NCBI GenBank assembly: GCA_051294375.1
Contig: CM119263.1
Span: 9,168,432-9,232,431 of the forward strand
Length of the DNA: 64,000 nucleotides
Source: Paraspadella gotoi
Taxonomy: Eukaryota > Chaetognatha
Direction of reading: 5' to 3'
Shown: piece by piece, positions 26,415 through 37,149 of the stretch
How the letters are laid out: each line of letters starts with the position of its first letter
How positions within the stretch are numbered: the stretch's first letter is position 1
The notes under the pieces: generated by a model
Databases searched by the model: none
The model's input: the letters and a program-made list of their open reading frames with translations, nothing else
What the model was told of the DNA's origin: nothing
Program-made: the position numbers and the translations under genes

Positions 26415-27995
26415 AAGGTGCTTGATCCCTGGTATAGATGTGCCGGGTCTTTGACGTCGCCGCCNNNNNNNNNNNNNNNNNNNNNNNNNCGATAGGATAT
26501 GGATCAAAGACGATCCCGCCAACTTCTCGTCGACGATGCGGCCTCGAGGAAATTGAAAAAAATGGGAAAAAAACGTGGGCTTCGATAGCGGAAATCTCTT
26601 AGCGACGCACCCTTATCGCGCCTACCACCGTCGCCCAAACCACCTCCGACATCACACGAGCCCCCCCGACGTACTTTACATTTTGCGCAGTTAAATTCTT
26701 TCGACTATCCCACTTCTCGCTAGACTCCGTTCGGGGCCCCGCAGCGGAGCAATAACCGGGATCCAGCCGCGCTTGGGCGTTAGAAAAAGCCCCTCGGACG
26801 GGACCAGGACCAGAACCGGTACCCGCAATCGTCAGCGTAACACAAATAATCTCCTCGCGATCGTTTTGCTTCTCCTCGTGTGGAGTTTCCTCCAAAGCGC
26901 ACCGCCCCTTTGATGCCCCTGGCCGTTCGTCGACGCTGAATATTCGTCGTCGTCAACGTCGTTGGCCTTCTCGTTTTCGTTGCGTCTTTCGTCATTCGTC
27001 CTTGTCTCAACAGAAGTCGCGAAGGCAGAAAGGCGAGGAGCTTCGTCGAATTTAATGACGAAAGAAAAATCGAAAGACAAAAATGGATTTTTTTTTTTCT
27101 TTTTAAGCCCACACCCGCCCGTTCTAATTGAGAGAGATATTTGGATTGGGATTTTAGCTTTAGGGTTGTTTATTAGTATGAATAAATTCGTAAGTGATTT
27201 AATCCCTTTAGTGGACTTTCGATTTAGACATCACATCACAGAGGCTACCTAAAAGATATACTCAATGAGAGATTTAAGTTGTCGTAACTTTTATGATCGT
27301 GGATTAAAGTATCCTTGGTCTAACGTCCGTTCGTCGTTTTAATCCTCCATAAATATCATCATATCGAATCGCCAATCCCTTTAATCCTTTACATTAATAT
27401 CTCATCCTCCCAAATTCCTCTCTCCTCATTCCACTCGTCACACCCTCACATTCTCGCTCACCTGCAAAAACTCACACCCAAACACCGAATCACCCCGCCG
27501 ACCTACCGGCTTCACCCTCGGGGCGTTCGACTACGACAGACGCTCTTTATTTTAAAGCAGATCAACAGGCGGCTGCGACCCGGCGAAAATGCTAGGCGGT
27601 GCGGTCGAGGCCCAAGAGGTAAAGAGGGCATGCTGCCCGGTGAGTGAGGCGCGTTGCTGGGGGAAATGTGGAAGAAGTTGCGCGATAGAAGGATTAGAAG
27701 GCTTCGAATGAAGGATATTCGCAGTTATGCAAATTTAAGTGTTGCTCGCAGATAACCGTTAGAAATAATGCGTAGGGGACAGATGACACATAGTTCAAAT
27801 CATTTAAACATTTTTTGAAAGAAGAAGAAAACGCTATGATATGGCATGACCTCTTTTTTTCACCTTTTTAACCTAACCAAGAAAACCGCGCACAATGCGG
27901 TCTTGCGTCTCATTTTCGCAGTTTCGTTCCGCGCTTCAATAAGACTCGAAGAACCAAATCGGTTTTGTTTCGCTGCGCTTGCTGCTTTCGGCATC
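26415..27995. other. Complex spacer, no gene recognised
   Basis: A 25-N join lies at 26465-26489. On the minus strand 26599-27080 holds overlapping frames of about 80-110 codons, one with an acidic stretch (NENEKANDVDDDEYSA). They break into each other and match no family I recognise. 27120-27990 is plain non-coding sequence. Confidence 0.5.
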
Positions 27996-28374
27996 CAATC
28001 TCTCTTTTCTCTTCTCTCTCCTCTCTTCCTCTCTCTCTCTCTCTCTCCTCCTCTCTCTCATCTTCTCTCTCTTTCTCTCTCTCTTCTCTCTCTCTCTCTC
28101 TTCTTCTCTCCTCATTCTCTCTCTCTCTCTCTCGCCTCTATTTCTATCAGCTTTCCTCGTTTCAATTGCTCTCTTTTATCTATCCTTTTTTCGCCAATCA
28201 ATTCTCTTTATTTGCGGTTTAATTTACCTCTCTCTCTTCTTTTTCTCTCTCTCCTCTCTCGCTCTCTTAATTTACCTTCTACTTTCACTCTCCTTTTCTT
28301 CTCCTCCCCCCCCACCCTTCTAACTCTCGCCTCCAGACGCCTTTTCGACGACATCCGGGGATCGGACCGCCGTT
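27996..28374. repeat. CT-rich duplicated block, copy 2
   Basis: Second copy of the block at 26014-26414, same orientation about 1.97 kb away, with scattered indels. After the shared gacatccggggatcg the flanks differ. Confidence 0.85.
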
Positions 28375-28907
28375 ATCTCTCTCTTTTATTCGTTGCTGCG
28401 TCTTTGCTGCGTCGTTGCGCCGTCGATGCAGCGTCGTTGATGTTTCTCTGCGTCATTTTATTCGAAATCGAAATTCATCGTATTCCAGCATAGCTTTTTC
28501 ATTGGTATTTGATATTTTTTCCTCATATCTATTGAGCGATATAAAACCTTTTTAAGGATAAATAATAGATAAAAAATACTGTCCCTAATTTTTTTAAAAA
28601 AGATAATTCAAACCTCTCGTAAATTTCGATTTCGATTTCGATTCTAGAGACAACCGGGGTCGATAATTGTTTCAGTTTTTCTTTTTATATCCATTAAAGC
28701 ATGAGGCGTGTTTGAACGCTTTCGGATCGCTTCCGGATCGCTTCCGGATCGCTTTCAGATCGCTTTCGATCCCGATTGACCGCCTTTGAAAGTCTTTAAT
28801 CGCACTTCTCAATCGCTGTCGAAAATCTGTCTCGAATCTAAAGTTTTTAAGCGGGGCTTTTATAGTGAAACCAGAGACAGATGCAGAGGAAGAGGCGAAA
28901 ATTGTTG

Positions 28908-28911
<4 letters not shown>
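28375..28911. repeat. Non-coding spacer with an 11-bp tandem repeat
   Basis: At about 28720-28771 an 11-bp unit (ttccggatcgc and variants) repeats five times, dense in GATC. The rest is non-coding. Confidence 0.7.
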
Positions 28912-28960
<49 letters not shown>

Positions 28961-29647
28961 TCGTATTCCTTAAAATATCCCACTAAAGATCCAATTAACG
29001 CCGTCTGTTCGAAATGCCTACATTCGCGAATAAATTATGATTAAAACAATTTCACATATTTATCGAATGAAAAACAAGGAGCCATCCGCCCGCGAAAAAG
29101 ACTCGACCCCTTTTTTGCTTTTAAAATATGAGTTTTTTTTTTTCTCACTCGAAATAAATGATCGGAGAAAATCAAGATAAACTTCGCTCTGTCAAGAAAA
29201 ATAGCCTTTATTCCGATAAAAAACCCAAAAAGAGAGAGATACTTCTCTCATTAATTTCTTATTATTTGCTAACCAAAAGGTCGATTTTTAAACTTTTTAT
29301 TTAAAATCTGAAGAAGAAATATGACATACAGAAATATTTTCGTCAGTTTTTTTTTTTTGGGAGGTATCGAGGTTTTGAAGGATTCCAGCCTCCCATCGAC
29401 AGTGTCAGACGACTACAGGGCGGGAGGGTGACGTCTGGGACGGACGACGGAGACGACGGATGACGACGATGACGACGGATTCACGACAACGACGAAGGCG
29501 ATGCTGACGTACCGCGAAATCCAGGAATCGAGCTGACAACGATGATTCGACAGATTCTTATCCGAATCAATCATCTGTGGTCCATCAAAGTCCAATCGTG
29601 CAAGAGAGAGAGCGGAGACGGTGAAAAGAGAGAGAGAGAAGAGAGAT

Positions 29648-29698
<51 letters not shown>

Positions 29699-29712
29699 GA
29701 GAGAAGAGAATG
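28912..29712. repeat. CT array, spacer and GA array
   Basis: A pure CT array lies at 28912-28955 and an interrupted GA array at 29602-29712. Between them is AT-rich sequence and a short GACGAC-type tract (29436-29500). No gene seen. Confidence 0.8.
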
Positions 29713-30030
29713 AAGAAACTGAAGTTATGACAAAAAACCACGAGGTTTCTTTTCTATTTGTGGTCGTTTAAAAAAGTGTTGAAATACATTCTAGACAAAA
29801 TTAATTAAGAACACTAAATGAGTAAGAGCAACAAAAGATTAATTGTCTCCCTTGACCCCTCGCCAGTCGGATGCCAACCACATCCTGTCACGTTCGCGTT
29901 TGTTGCAGCCAAAAAAAGTCCGGGTTTTTTGCTTTGTTTTTTTTTACAAATCTTCTCTCTATACGCAGGCCATCTATTCTTTTAATGTTGGAACCAATCC
30001 CAGCCCTTTGTAAAACCACTCTTTTAGATG

Positions 30031-30105
30031 CCCAGAGAGAGATGAGAGAGGAGAGAGAGATAGAGAGAGAGTAAAAGGAAACGATAGAGAGAGAGAGAGA
30101 GTAGA

Positions 30106-30142
<37 letters not shown>

Positions 30143-30155
30143 GAGAGAGAGAAAA
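30031..30155. repeat. GA array running into a gap
   Basis: An interrupted GA array with GATAGA variants, continuing into the 481-N gap at 30156-30636. The spacer before it (29713-30030) is non-coding. Confidence 0.9.
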
Positions 30156-30636
30156 NNNNNNNNNNNNNNNNNNNNNNNNNNNNNNNNNNNNNNNNNNNNN
30201 NNNNNNNNNNNNNNNNNNNNNNNNNNNNNNNNNNNNNNNNNNNNNNNNNNNNNNNNNNNNNNNNNNNNNNNNNNNNNNNNNNNNNNNNNNNNNNNNNNNN
30301 NNNNNNNNNNNNNNNNNNNNNNNNNNNNNNNNNNNNNNNNNNNNNNNNNNNNNNNNNNNNNNNNNNNNNNNNNNNNNNNNNNNNNNNNNNNNNNNNNNNN
30401 NNNNNNNNNNNNNNNNNNNNNNNNNNNNNNNNNNNNNNNNNNNNNNNNNNNNNNNNNNNNNNNNNNNNNNNNNNNNNNNNNNNNNNNNNNNNNNNNNNNN
30501 NNNNNNNNNNNNNNNNNNNNNNNNNNNNNNNNNNNNNNNNNNNNNNNNNNNNNNNNNNNNNNNNNNNNNNNNNNNNNNNNNNNNNNNNNNNNNNNNNNNN
30601 NNNNNNNNNNNNNNNNNNNNNNNNNNNNNNNNNNNN
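30156..30636. other. Assembly gap (481 N)
   Basis: A gap at the end of a GA array, downstream of both Nkx6 exon 2 copies on the gene's strand. The missing last Nkx6 exon could lie in here or beyond the window. Confidence 1.
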
Positions 30637-30821
30637 GCGTAATAGAATCGGTTGAATGGAAATCGCTCTTTTTCCCTCAATTTTCTTCGCCTTTTCGATT
30701 TTCTTTTTCGACTCTTAAAATTCTATTATTTTTTTTCCCCTTTTTGTTTCACGTCAGAAACGATAAAAAAGGTGGAATTAGACTCTAGTTGAAAAAGGAG
30801 GGTGTTCGTAGATTGAATCTG

Positions 30822-31016
30822 ATTGGTCGATGAGTGCCTCAGATGGTTTTCTATTGGCCGGTGGACGAACATCAATGCATTTGGAATTGGTCGGCGGGTG
30901 GGCATCGACGGGTTTTCCATCGATCGACGGGGGAGCCTTTGATTGATTTCAATGGGTTGGTCCTTGCGCATGAATGGGATTTCATGGGCGGGTGAGGCCT
31001 CATGAGGAGACCGTGA
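30822..31016 (-). repeat. Degenerate 33-bp tandem repeat with an 11-residue periodic frame
   Basis: Six diverged units start at about 30822, 30853, 30886, 30919, 30952 and 30984 (spacing 31-33), each near attggtcggygggtg. On the minus strand they lie in an open frame from 31064 to 30726 (112 codons). Successive units there read PIEINQRLPRR, SMENPSMPTRR, PIPNALMFVHR and PIENHLRHSST. The frame ends in a lysine-rich tail, has no signal peptide or membrane segment, and matches no family I know. It may be a decayed minisatellite that happens to stay open, or part of a fast-evolving repetitive protein. Confidence 0.45.
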
Positions 31017-31556
31017 ATGCCGCATTATAGATGGGTGAGAATCAAGGATCAGAGTTTCAACCACGAGTATGAAAAAGCCAAACCGGTTGGGGGGGGCGTT
31101 ACATCTCTCTCTTTTGTTTCACGGAATTTCTTTGGAACAATTGTCGTCAACAAGTGGAGACATTTCGACATCGAAATTTCGCGACTGAGTCGAGTCCCTT
31201 TGACGCTATTTTTTTTTCTCTCTCCTCAACGATGGAACGAGAACAAAAGGACAACAGAGTTGGAGAAAAAAAAACTTATGGAATTATTTTCGCGAGTGAC
31301 TCCATTCAGGATTTCTTTAAATGCCTTTAGCTTTGATTCCCTGCTTAGTTTCCATTTTTAAGTAAAAAAAAAAAATTGTTTTCTTCTTTTGTTGTTCGTT
31401 TGTTTTCTTCCGCTCGAACGAAACGAAACAATTATTACAAAAAATATAAAAAAGTTGAAAAGAAAAAAAGACTTGAAAAGTCTCTCTCGTGGGTCTTTCT
31501 ATGTTTTCCGCGTCTTTTAACCTTTTGGAAATGATTTAATATTTCAAGCTGTGAAG

Positions 31557-31557
31557 A

Positions 31558-31604
<47 letters not shown>
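31557..31604. repeat. GA microsatellite
   Basis: GA dinucleotides with one phase slip. Flanks 31065-31556 and 31605-31849 are non-coding. Confidence 0.9.
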
Positions 31605-31609
<5 letters not shown>

Positions 31610-31849
31610 CCTTTAAAATAAAGTTTACATGTCGAGACTTGCATAGGAACAAATGTAGTAGATGTAATGGGATCAGACTGCGGAATTTAAATTGTATAGA
31701 ATTTTCTTAATTTGGGAGCCGAGAAAAAAATGAGAAAGAAAAAAAAATTCTTTCTTTCTCTTCCATTTCATTCACGCAGAACTTCGTCGTCGAGACGTTT
31801 GACAGATTGCTCTTTTGTTGCTCCTTTGTTATCATTTTAATCCCAGGTG

Positions 31850-32329
31850 GACAGATGGCGCGTCCCTCTATTCAAAATTGCGCCGCTGAGATTTCAATCC
31901 AATCGAATTTCTCGACGCCGGGAGACGCGAGTGCGAGGATATCGCGTCCAATTTTCCCGCCACGATGTGGACGTTTGGACGCCTTTCAATATGATTTGTC
32001 CCATTAGGGAAAATGCTAAAATTTTTACATGAAATTCGACGAAACCGTTTTGTTATGTTTATTAGTCGATTAGTAAATTTCACATTAAATTCAACGTAGT
32101 TTTTTAAAGCTCGACTGCAAAAATTAAAGCAAAATTCTCGAAGCGAAAAGAAATGCTCGATTTAAAAAAACGCATTGTTCCGCACTCATTTATTGTCTCT
32201 TTCGAACGCAAAATATTCTGGAACGTTCCATTCTAAAGACATGAAAATTTTCGATAAATCATTCTTGTTCATTTCATCAAAATAAAGCCTTCGCAATAGA
32301 GACGGTCTGAAAAGAACGAGAGAGAGAGA
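31850..32329. repeat. Tandem duplicate of the following segment (noisy copy)
   Basis: This segment aligns in order with about 32450-33030 (for example ccctctattcaaaatt, gatgtggacgtttggacgc, ttctggaacgttccattc). There are many short insertions and deletions; the upstream copy is consistently shorter. It looks like two versions of the same locus placed side by side. Confidence 0.85.
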
Positions 32330-33578
32330 ACGCAGACTTCCCGTCGCGTCGATACGCTGAAGCACGATTTGCTCTATCGTTTGTTGGCTCCTTTGTTATC
32401 ATTTCCTGTCCATTTTTGTAATCCCCAGCGAGTTGGTGAGGCTTGGTCGTGGACAATTTGGCATCCCGCCTATCCCTCTATTCAAAATTTGCGCACTCTG
32501 ATACGCCGGCTAGCCATTCAATATTCGCCCAAAGTCATTCGAAATTTCTCAACGCCGTTCTGGAGACGCCAACTAGTTCGTGCGAGCGATATCCGCGTCC
32601 ACATTTTTCCTGGCCACCGATGTGGACGTTTGGACGCTTTCAATATGATTGTGTCCCCAATTAGTGGAAAATGCTTAAAATTTTTACGGTATGAAATTCG
32701 ACCCCGACCGAAACCGTTTGTTATGTTTATTAGTCCGAGAGATTAGTGACGGATGAGCTTAAATTTCACATTAAATTCAACGTAGTTTTTTAAAGCTCGA
32801 CTGCAAAAAATTTTAAGCAAAATTCTCGAAGACGAAATAAGAAATGCTCGATTTAAAAAAAGACGCCATTTGTTCCGCACTTATTTATTGTCTCTTTTCG
32901 AACTCAAAATATTCTGGAACGTTCCATTCTAAAGTCAATGAAAATGTTCGATAAATCATTCTTGTTCATTTCATCAAATAAAGCCCTTGTCTGCAATAGA
33001 GAGCGGTCTGCAAAAGAAACGAGCAGAGAGGAGGAGACGAAGTGGTAGACAGCGAAGAGATGGGAGAGGAAGACGAATCGAGGATGATGAGAAGACGAGA
33101 CGAGAGAGAGAGAGAACAGAGAGAGTGGAGACACGAGAGAGAAGGGCGGAGAGATGAGATGAGAGAGAGGGACGGGAGAGAGAGAAAGAAAGAGGAGAGA
33201 GAGAGAGAGAGAGAGAGGAGTAGGAGAGAGAGAGGAAAGAGGAGAGAGATGTAATATAGATTTTATTTTTAGGATATTAAGCGAAGAAAAAAATGGGGGC
33301 TCATACCGCGTTGGATTAAGCCCGGCGGGTTTCCCTTTTATTTGCGCGTCATTGAAACGCGAGCGGCGTCCGCGCCCCCGCGGGGCGAAACGCCGGGGGA
33401 GCGTTTACACTTATCCGATTATCCGTCGCTCTATTGTATCCTCTTTTAGAGTTATATTCATTAACCTATATGCCTGACATTTGAATGGGAATTTAGCGGT
33501 TGATCAAAATGTGGAAGTGAGACGCGTTCGAACGGCCCATGAAAAACGAAGAGAGAGAGAGAGATGAGAGATAGAGAG

Positions 33579-33620
<42 letters not shown>

Positions 33621-34040
33621 GAGAGAGAGAGGAGAGAGAGAGAGAATTGACGACCGACGACGATGATTCGAATGAACGGAGACGATTAAAAGACGATTGG
33701 TGACGAAATAAAGTCGACGATGAGATGACGACGACGATGAGCGGACGACATTTAGCCGGTGGACTAGAATAAGGAACCTCAAAGATCCTCAGAGGAATAA
33801 GAAGGACCATTAAGCCATTTCAAGCGACACACGGCTAGGTATTAGTTAAGTTCTCACTCGTCGAGGCGCCGGTTCGAACTTACCTTAACTTGACTTTCAG
33901 TCATTCCAAAGAATACGCCAGCCTCGCTCGCACGGTCCCGCCAAGTACTTGGTTTGTTCGAAAGTCTTTTCCAAAGCAAAAAATTGGTGACCGGAGAAGG
34001 TTTGGCGGGGTGCTTCTTTTTGCCGTCTCTTGTCGACCGT
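32330..34040. repeat. 1.7-kb direct repeat, copy A (contains Nkx6 exon 2)
   Basis: Apparently identical to 40188-41898 wherever compared, with a constant offset of 7858. It carries GA arrays (33018-33248, 33549-33644), a CG-rich patch (about 33350-33400) and the homeobox exon at its right end. Confidence 0.95.
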
Positions 34041-34085
34041 NNNNNNNNNNNNNNNNNNNNNNNNNCGTTAAGTGTCCGGCGGAAA
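33884..34085 (-). CDS. Nkx6: Nkx6 exon 2, second copy (copy A), split by a 25-N gap
   Basis: This is the same exon as at 41742-41915, shifted by exactly 7858 bases, with the same donor (33884) and acceptor (34086). The part below the gap is identical to copy B, including its indels. The 5' 20 bases (34066-34085) differ: copy A has an extra G, so the phase-1 frame reads V-S-A-G-H-L with no stop, whereas copy B meets a TAA. Both sides of the N run end in acg, so the gap probably marks an overlap and contains no missing sequence. If so, the frame runs on through T-V-D-K-D-G, as expected for Nkx6. A gene with two copies of one homeobox exon on the same strand is unlikely; I read this as an assembly or haplotype duplicate. 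Confidence 0.82.
34041..34065. other. Assembly join (25 N) inside the homeobox exon
   Basis: The minus-strand flanks are ...cttaacg and acggtcgac..., which overlap by acg. Comparison with copy B (41899-41901) shows no sequence is missing. The spacer is therefore probably spurious. Confidence 0.95.
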
Positions 34086-35126
34086 CTGGAAGGTAAGGAC
34101 AGGTAAGTTAAGTGAATTCTTGCTTTTGTGAGAGAGTTGAAAAAAAATACAGCTATTAGACATCACACAAACGTCGCCAACGAAAAAAAAATTGGACAAT
34201 TTAAATATCAATTTTCTTCAAACGCTATTAAATTCCTTCTTCATTATACTCATTTCCATTTATACTTTTACATTTTTTGTCGTCTCTTTCTTATCTCTAG
34301 TTTGTTTTCTGGCTTCTCTTTTCTCGTTATACTCATTTCTCTTTCCTCACCCCTCTATCCGCTCTCCTTCTCTCCTCCCTTCTTTCTCCCGTCAACATCA
34401 TTTATCCTCTCGACTCGCGACGCTCCGAACGTTTCTCGGCCCATAACCCAAAATCCCTACTCCATTCCGCGGGTCGTAACGGCGTCAATGTAAGACGACG
34501 CCGGTGTCACGCCGCCATCTTTATCCCCCACCCTAACACTCCCGCCCCACTCACGCCGCAACCCCTGACGAATTAACAACCCCGTTTCGGCGTCGTTTAC
34601 ATTCCACGAATCTTCATTTCCGGCGTCGAATCGGGCGTCGCCGAGGCGCGAAGACGCCGCCGCCGTAACATGGCCGACTAAGCCGACACGGTCGCCGACG
34701 CCGCCACTAAATCCCGAAGCCTCGAGGCGTTTGTAGGTCGAACGGAAAAACTCGCATTATTTTTCCTTTCGGCGAATCTCGGGCGAAAAGAAGTGAGAAG
34801 AAAGAAAAGGGATTTTAAAGGAAACTGCGATTCGAAGCGGATAAAGAGATCTGGTTATCGTATCATATGCTAAACAGTAAATATAAATAGAAATATACAA
34901 AAATATGAATATAAATGAATATAAATATTAACAGTATATTAAAAATGACGGGAAGATAGCGAGAACATGAAGCCAACTGAATAGTGAATACCAATACTTG
35001 ACTTCCATCTTTAAAAGATCAAAGGATTTTATTTTTAGAAGAGACATTAAATTGTCAATATGCTCCCTTACAATATAGAACTGCAGAGATGGTAATTAAC
35101 TAGCACTGCTTTTCAATCTTCTTATT
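34086..35126. repeat. Nkx6 intron 1 segment, diverged copy A
   Basis: This segment aligns from end to end with 41916-42960 in the same orientation, the differences being mainly one-base indels. It contains a CpG-rich block (about 34490-34740) with repeated gacgcc/ggcgtc words. No coding sequence. Confidence 0.9.
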
Positions 35127-35151
35127 NNNNNNNNNNNNNNNNNNNNNNNNN
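35127..35151. other. Assembly join (25 N)
   Basis: Fixed-size spacer. The sequence relations with the second copy switch orientation here. Confidence 1.
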
Positions 35152-36342
35152 AAAGAAAGATGGATTTCCTTTTTTGTCCGCCACTTCCGTCGATGCACCC
35201 ACCACCGCCCCCAACGCTGTCTTTACCACCACACCGACCCACCGGTTCGATCTTTTGTCTACGCCGCCCGACGCGCTGACGCCCGGACGGGTTCGCTTCC
35301 ACGCCATCTCTCGCCCGTCCAACTTCTTTCGAGGCCTTTCCTTCCTTTCCTCCTCTCCTCCTCCTCTTCCCATTTTCGCGCCACCCGATGCCACTTTGCT
35401 CGCCTCCCTAATCTTCTTCGGTCATCGACGAAGTCCGTTTCTCTCGCGCGTCTTCGTCGTCGTCCGGTTTCGCGTCTGTTCTTTCTATGGTTACTTAAAA
35501 TCCGTTATCGTCTATTGTTGATTTAGTTTTTCATTCCCCTGAGTTCCACTTCCTTCTTTTTCCTTCTTACTTCTATTTTTCCTTTTGAATTTTCTTTCTT
35601 GACATTGACGGACGTCATTTTTTTTACTTTTTTTTTCTTACGCAGTAACCTCGAGTTCGTCACATATTACAGTCGTCGTCCGTCGTGTCGCGTCGTCGTT
35701 GTCGCGAAGGTCGATGAAAAGATTGACCCCATCGCCCCTTCCTTTCAACTCCGACACTCCCACGTCATAGCGCCCTTCCCTCGGTCAAACCATTTTCCTA
35801 ACCTGAAACCCCTTTTCTTATCTCAACCCTGACTCATATTTAGTCGCCCCCAATCCCTCATAACACAGCAGAGAGCCCAGCCTTTCTTTCCAGCCGCTGA
35901 GACCATAACTCGACGTATTTAATTAGTCTCAAACCAATTGTTTTTTTTATTCTAAACATCAAAACCTCAGCTATTTACCCTTTTTCTTACAACACACCGT
36001 CTTTTTTCTTTGTCTCGAAAATTTCCCATCCTCCCAAGTCACAACCCTCCACAGAATTTTCCCTTTCAGTCTTTTCTCTCCCACGACCACGCCCACCAAG
36101 TCTCCATCTCCCCTTTTTTCTTCCCCACCCTCCTTACACCCTGACCTTTCTTCAGCTTCATCCTTCCATTTTCTTAACTTTTCTCCTTTCTACTCTTTCT
36201 TTTCTTTTTTTTCTTTTCCGTTTCCTCCTTTTTCCTCTATTTTGTCACCGGTCTTTCATGATGGGTTTGGCTTCCGTTTTCAAAAGCGCCCTTGAAGGTC
36301 CGCGTCTGTTTCGAACGCTTTCTCTCTCTCTCAATCTCTCTC
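35152..36342. repeat. Inverted, diverged repeat (partner 46696-47960)
   Basis: The reverse complement of 46696-47960 follows this stretch with many small indels (for example gaagtccgtttctctcgcg near 35430 against the complement near 47610). It is pyrimidine-rich on the plus strand. The open frames are low-complexity. Confidence 0.85.
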
Positions 36343-37149
36343 ATCTATCCTTCTCCTCTCTCCTCTCTCCTCTCTCTCTCTCTCATGGGGTTGGTCGACA
36401 ATCGACCGAGCCGCGAGACGACCAAAAGGCTTCCCTCTCCTTCCGTCCTCTCTCTCTTACCGGCGGTCGAAAGTCGGAGGTCATCCGCGTTCGGTGACTC
36501 TCGAAAATGAGGCGAGCATCCTCTCCCTTTCTCTACCGCGACGGTCGATGTCCGCGGGTCTATTGTGCGACTTTACCCGCGGTTCTTACTTCTCATCTCT
36601 TTCTCTCTTATCTTCTCCTTGTTTTCGGGTTTCTCTCTCTGTTTCTTCGCTCTCTCTCTTGCTTTCCCGAAAATCATAATAATTGAAGGGTCCAGCCAAG
36701 GATGCACAAACGGTCAGTTGTCAAATATATTAACCGTTGATTGTTGTTGTTGTGTTATTGTTTTTTGTCCTATCTGTTGCCTGCTTAGGGCTTTTTTGTC
36801 CTTTGTTGTTGGTTTCTCAAATAATCGATGTTCTACTAAATTCTAAGAAAATTACTCAATGAAATTTTTCAACTCGCATCCTCGACGAAAAATAAATTTT
36901 TTATGTGGGCGTTTTTTTAAATTGATATTACTGATAAAAATCAGATGGAGAATTACCCCACAAAATAAAGGCAGACAAAATTTGAGACAGAGAGTAAACG
37001 TTATAGCCATGGGGACGAGGCCAAATGTAAGAGAATAATTTTTGTGACGAATTCTGAACCCCGAGATCCCGCGAGCTGACGGGGAAGAGACGAGTAAAGG
37101 GGAGGACGACGATGCCTTCGTGAAACCCTCTCCTCGTTGCTCCCAAAAT

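Noticed and set aside
26599-27080. Overlapping minus-strand frames with an acidic stretch, considered as the missing Nkx6 last exon
   Set aside because: No WFQNRR-type recognition helix is present in any frame, and the acidic resemblance to the Nkx6 tail is not specific.
35174-35521. 115-codon frame with non-array sequence
   Set aside because: Its inverted counterpart (47453-47974) carries frame-shifting indels and both are low in complexity. It lies in the Nkx6 intron.
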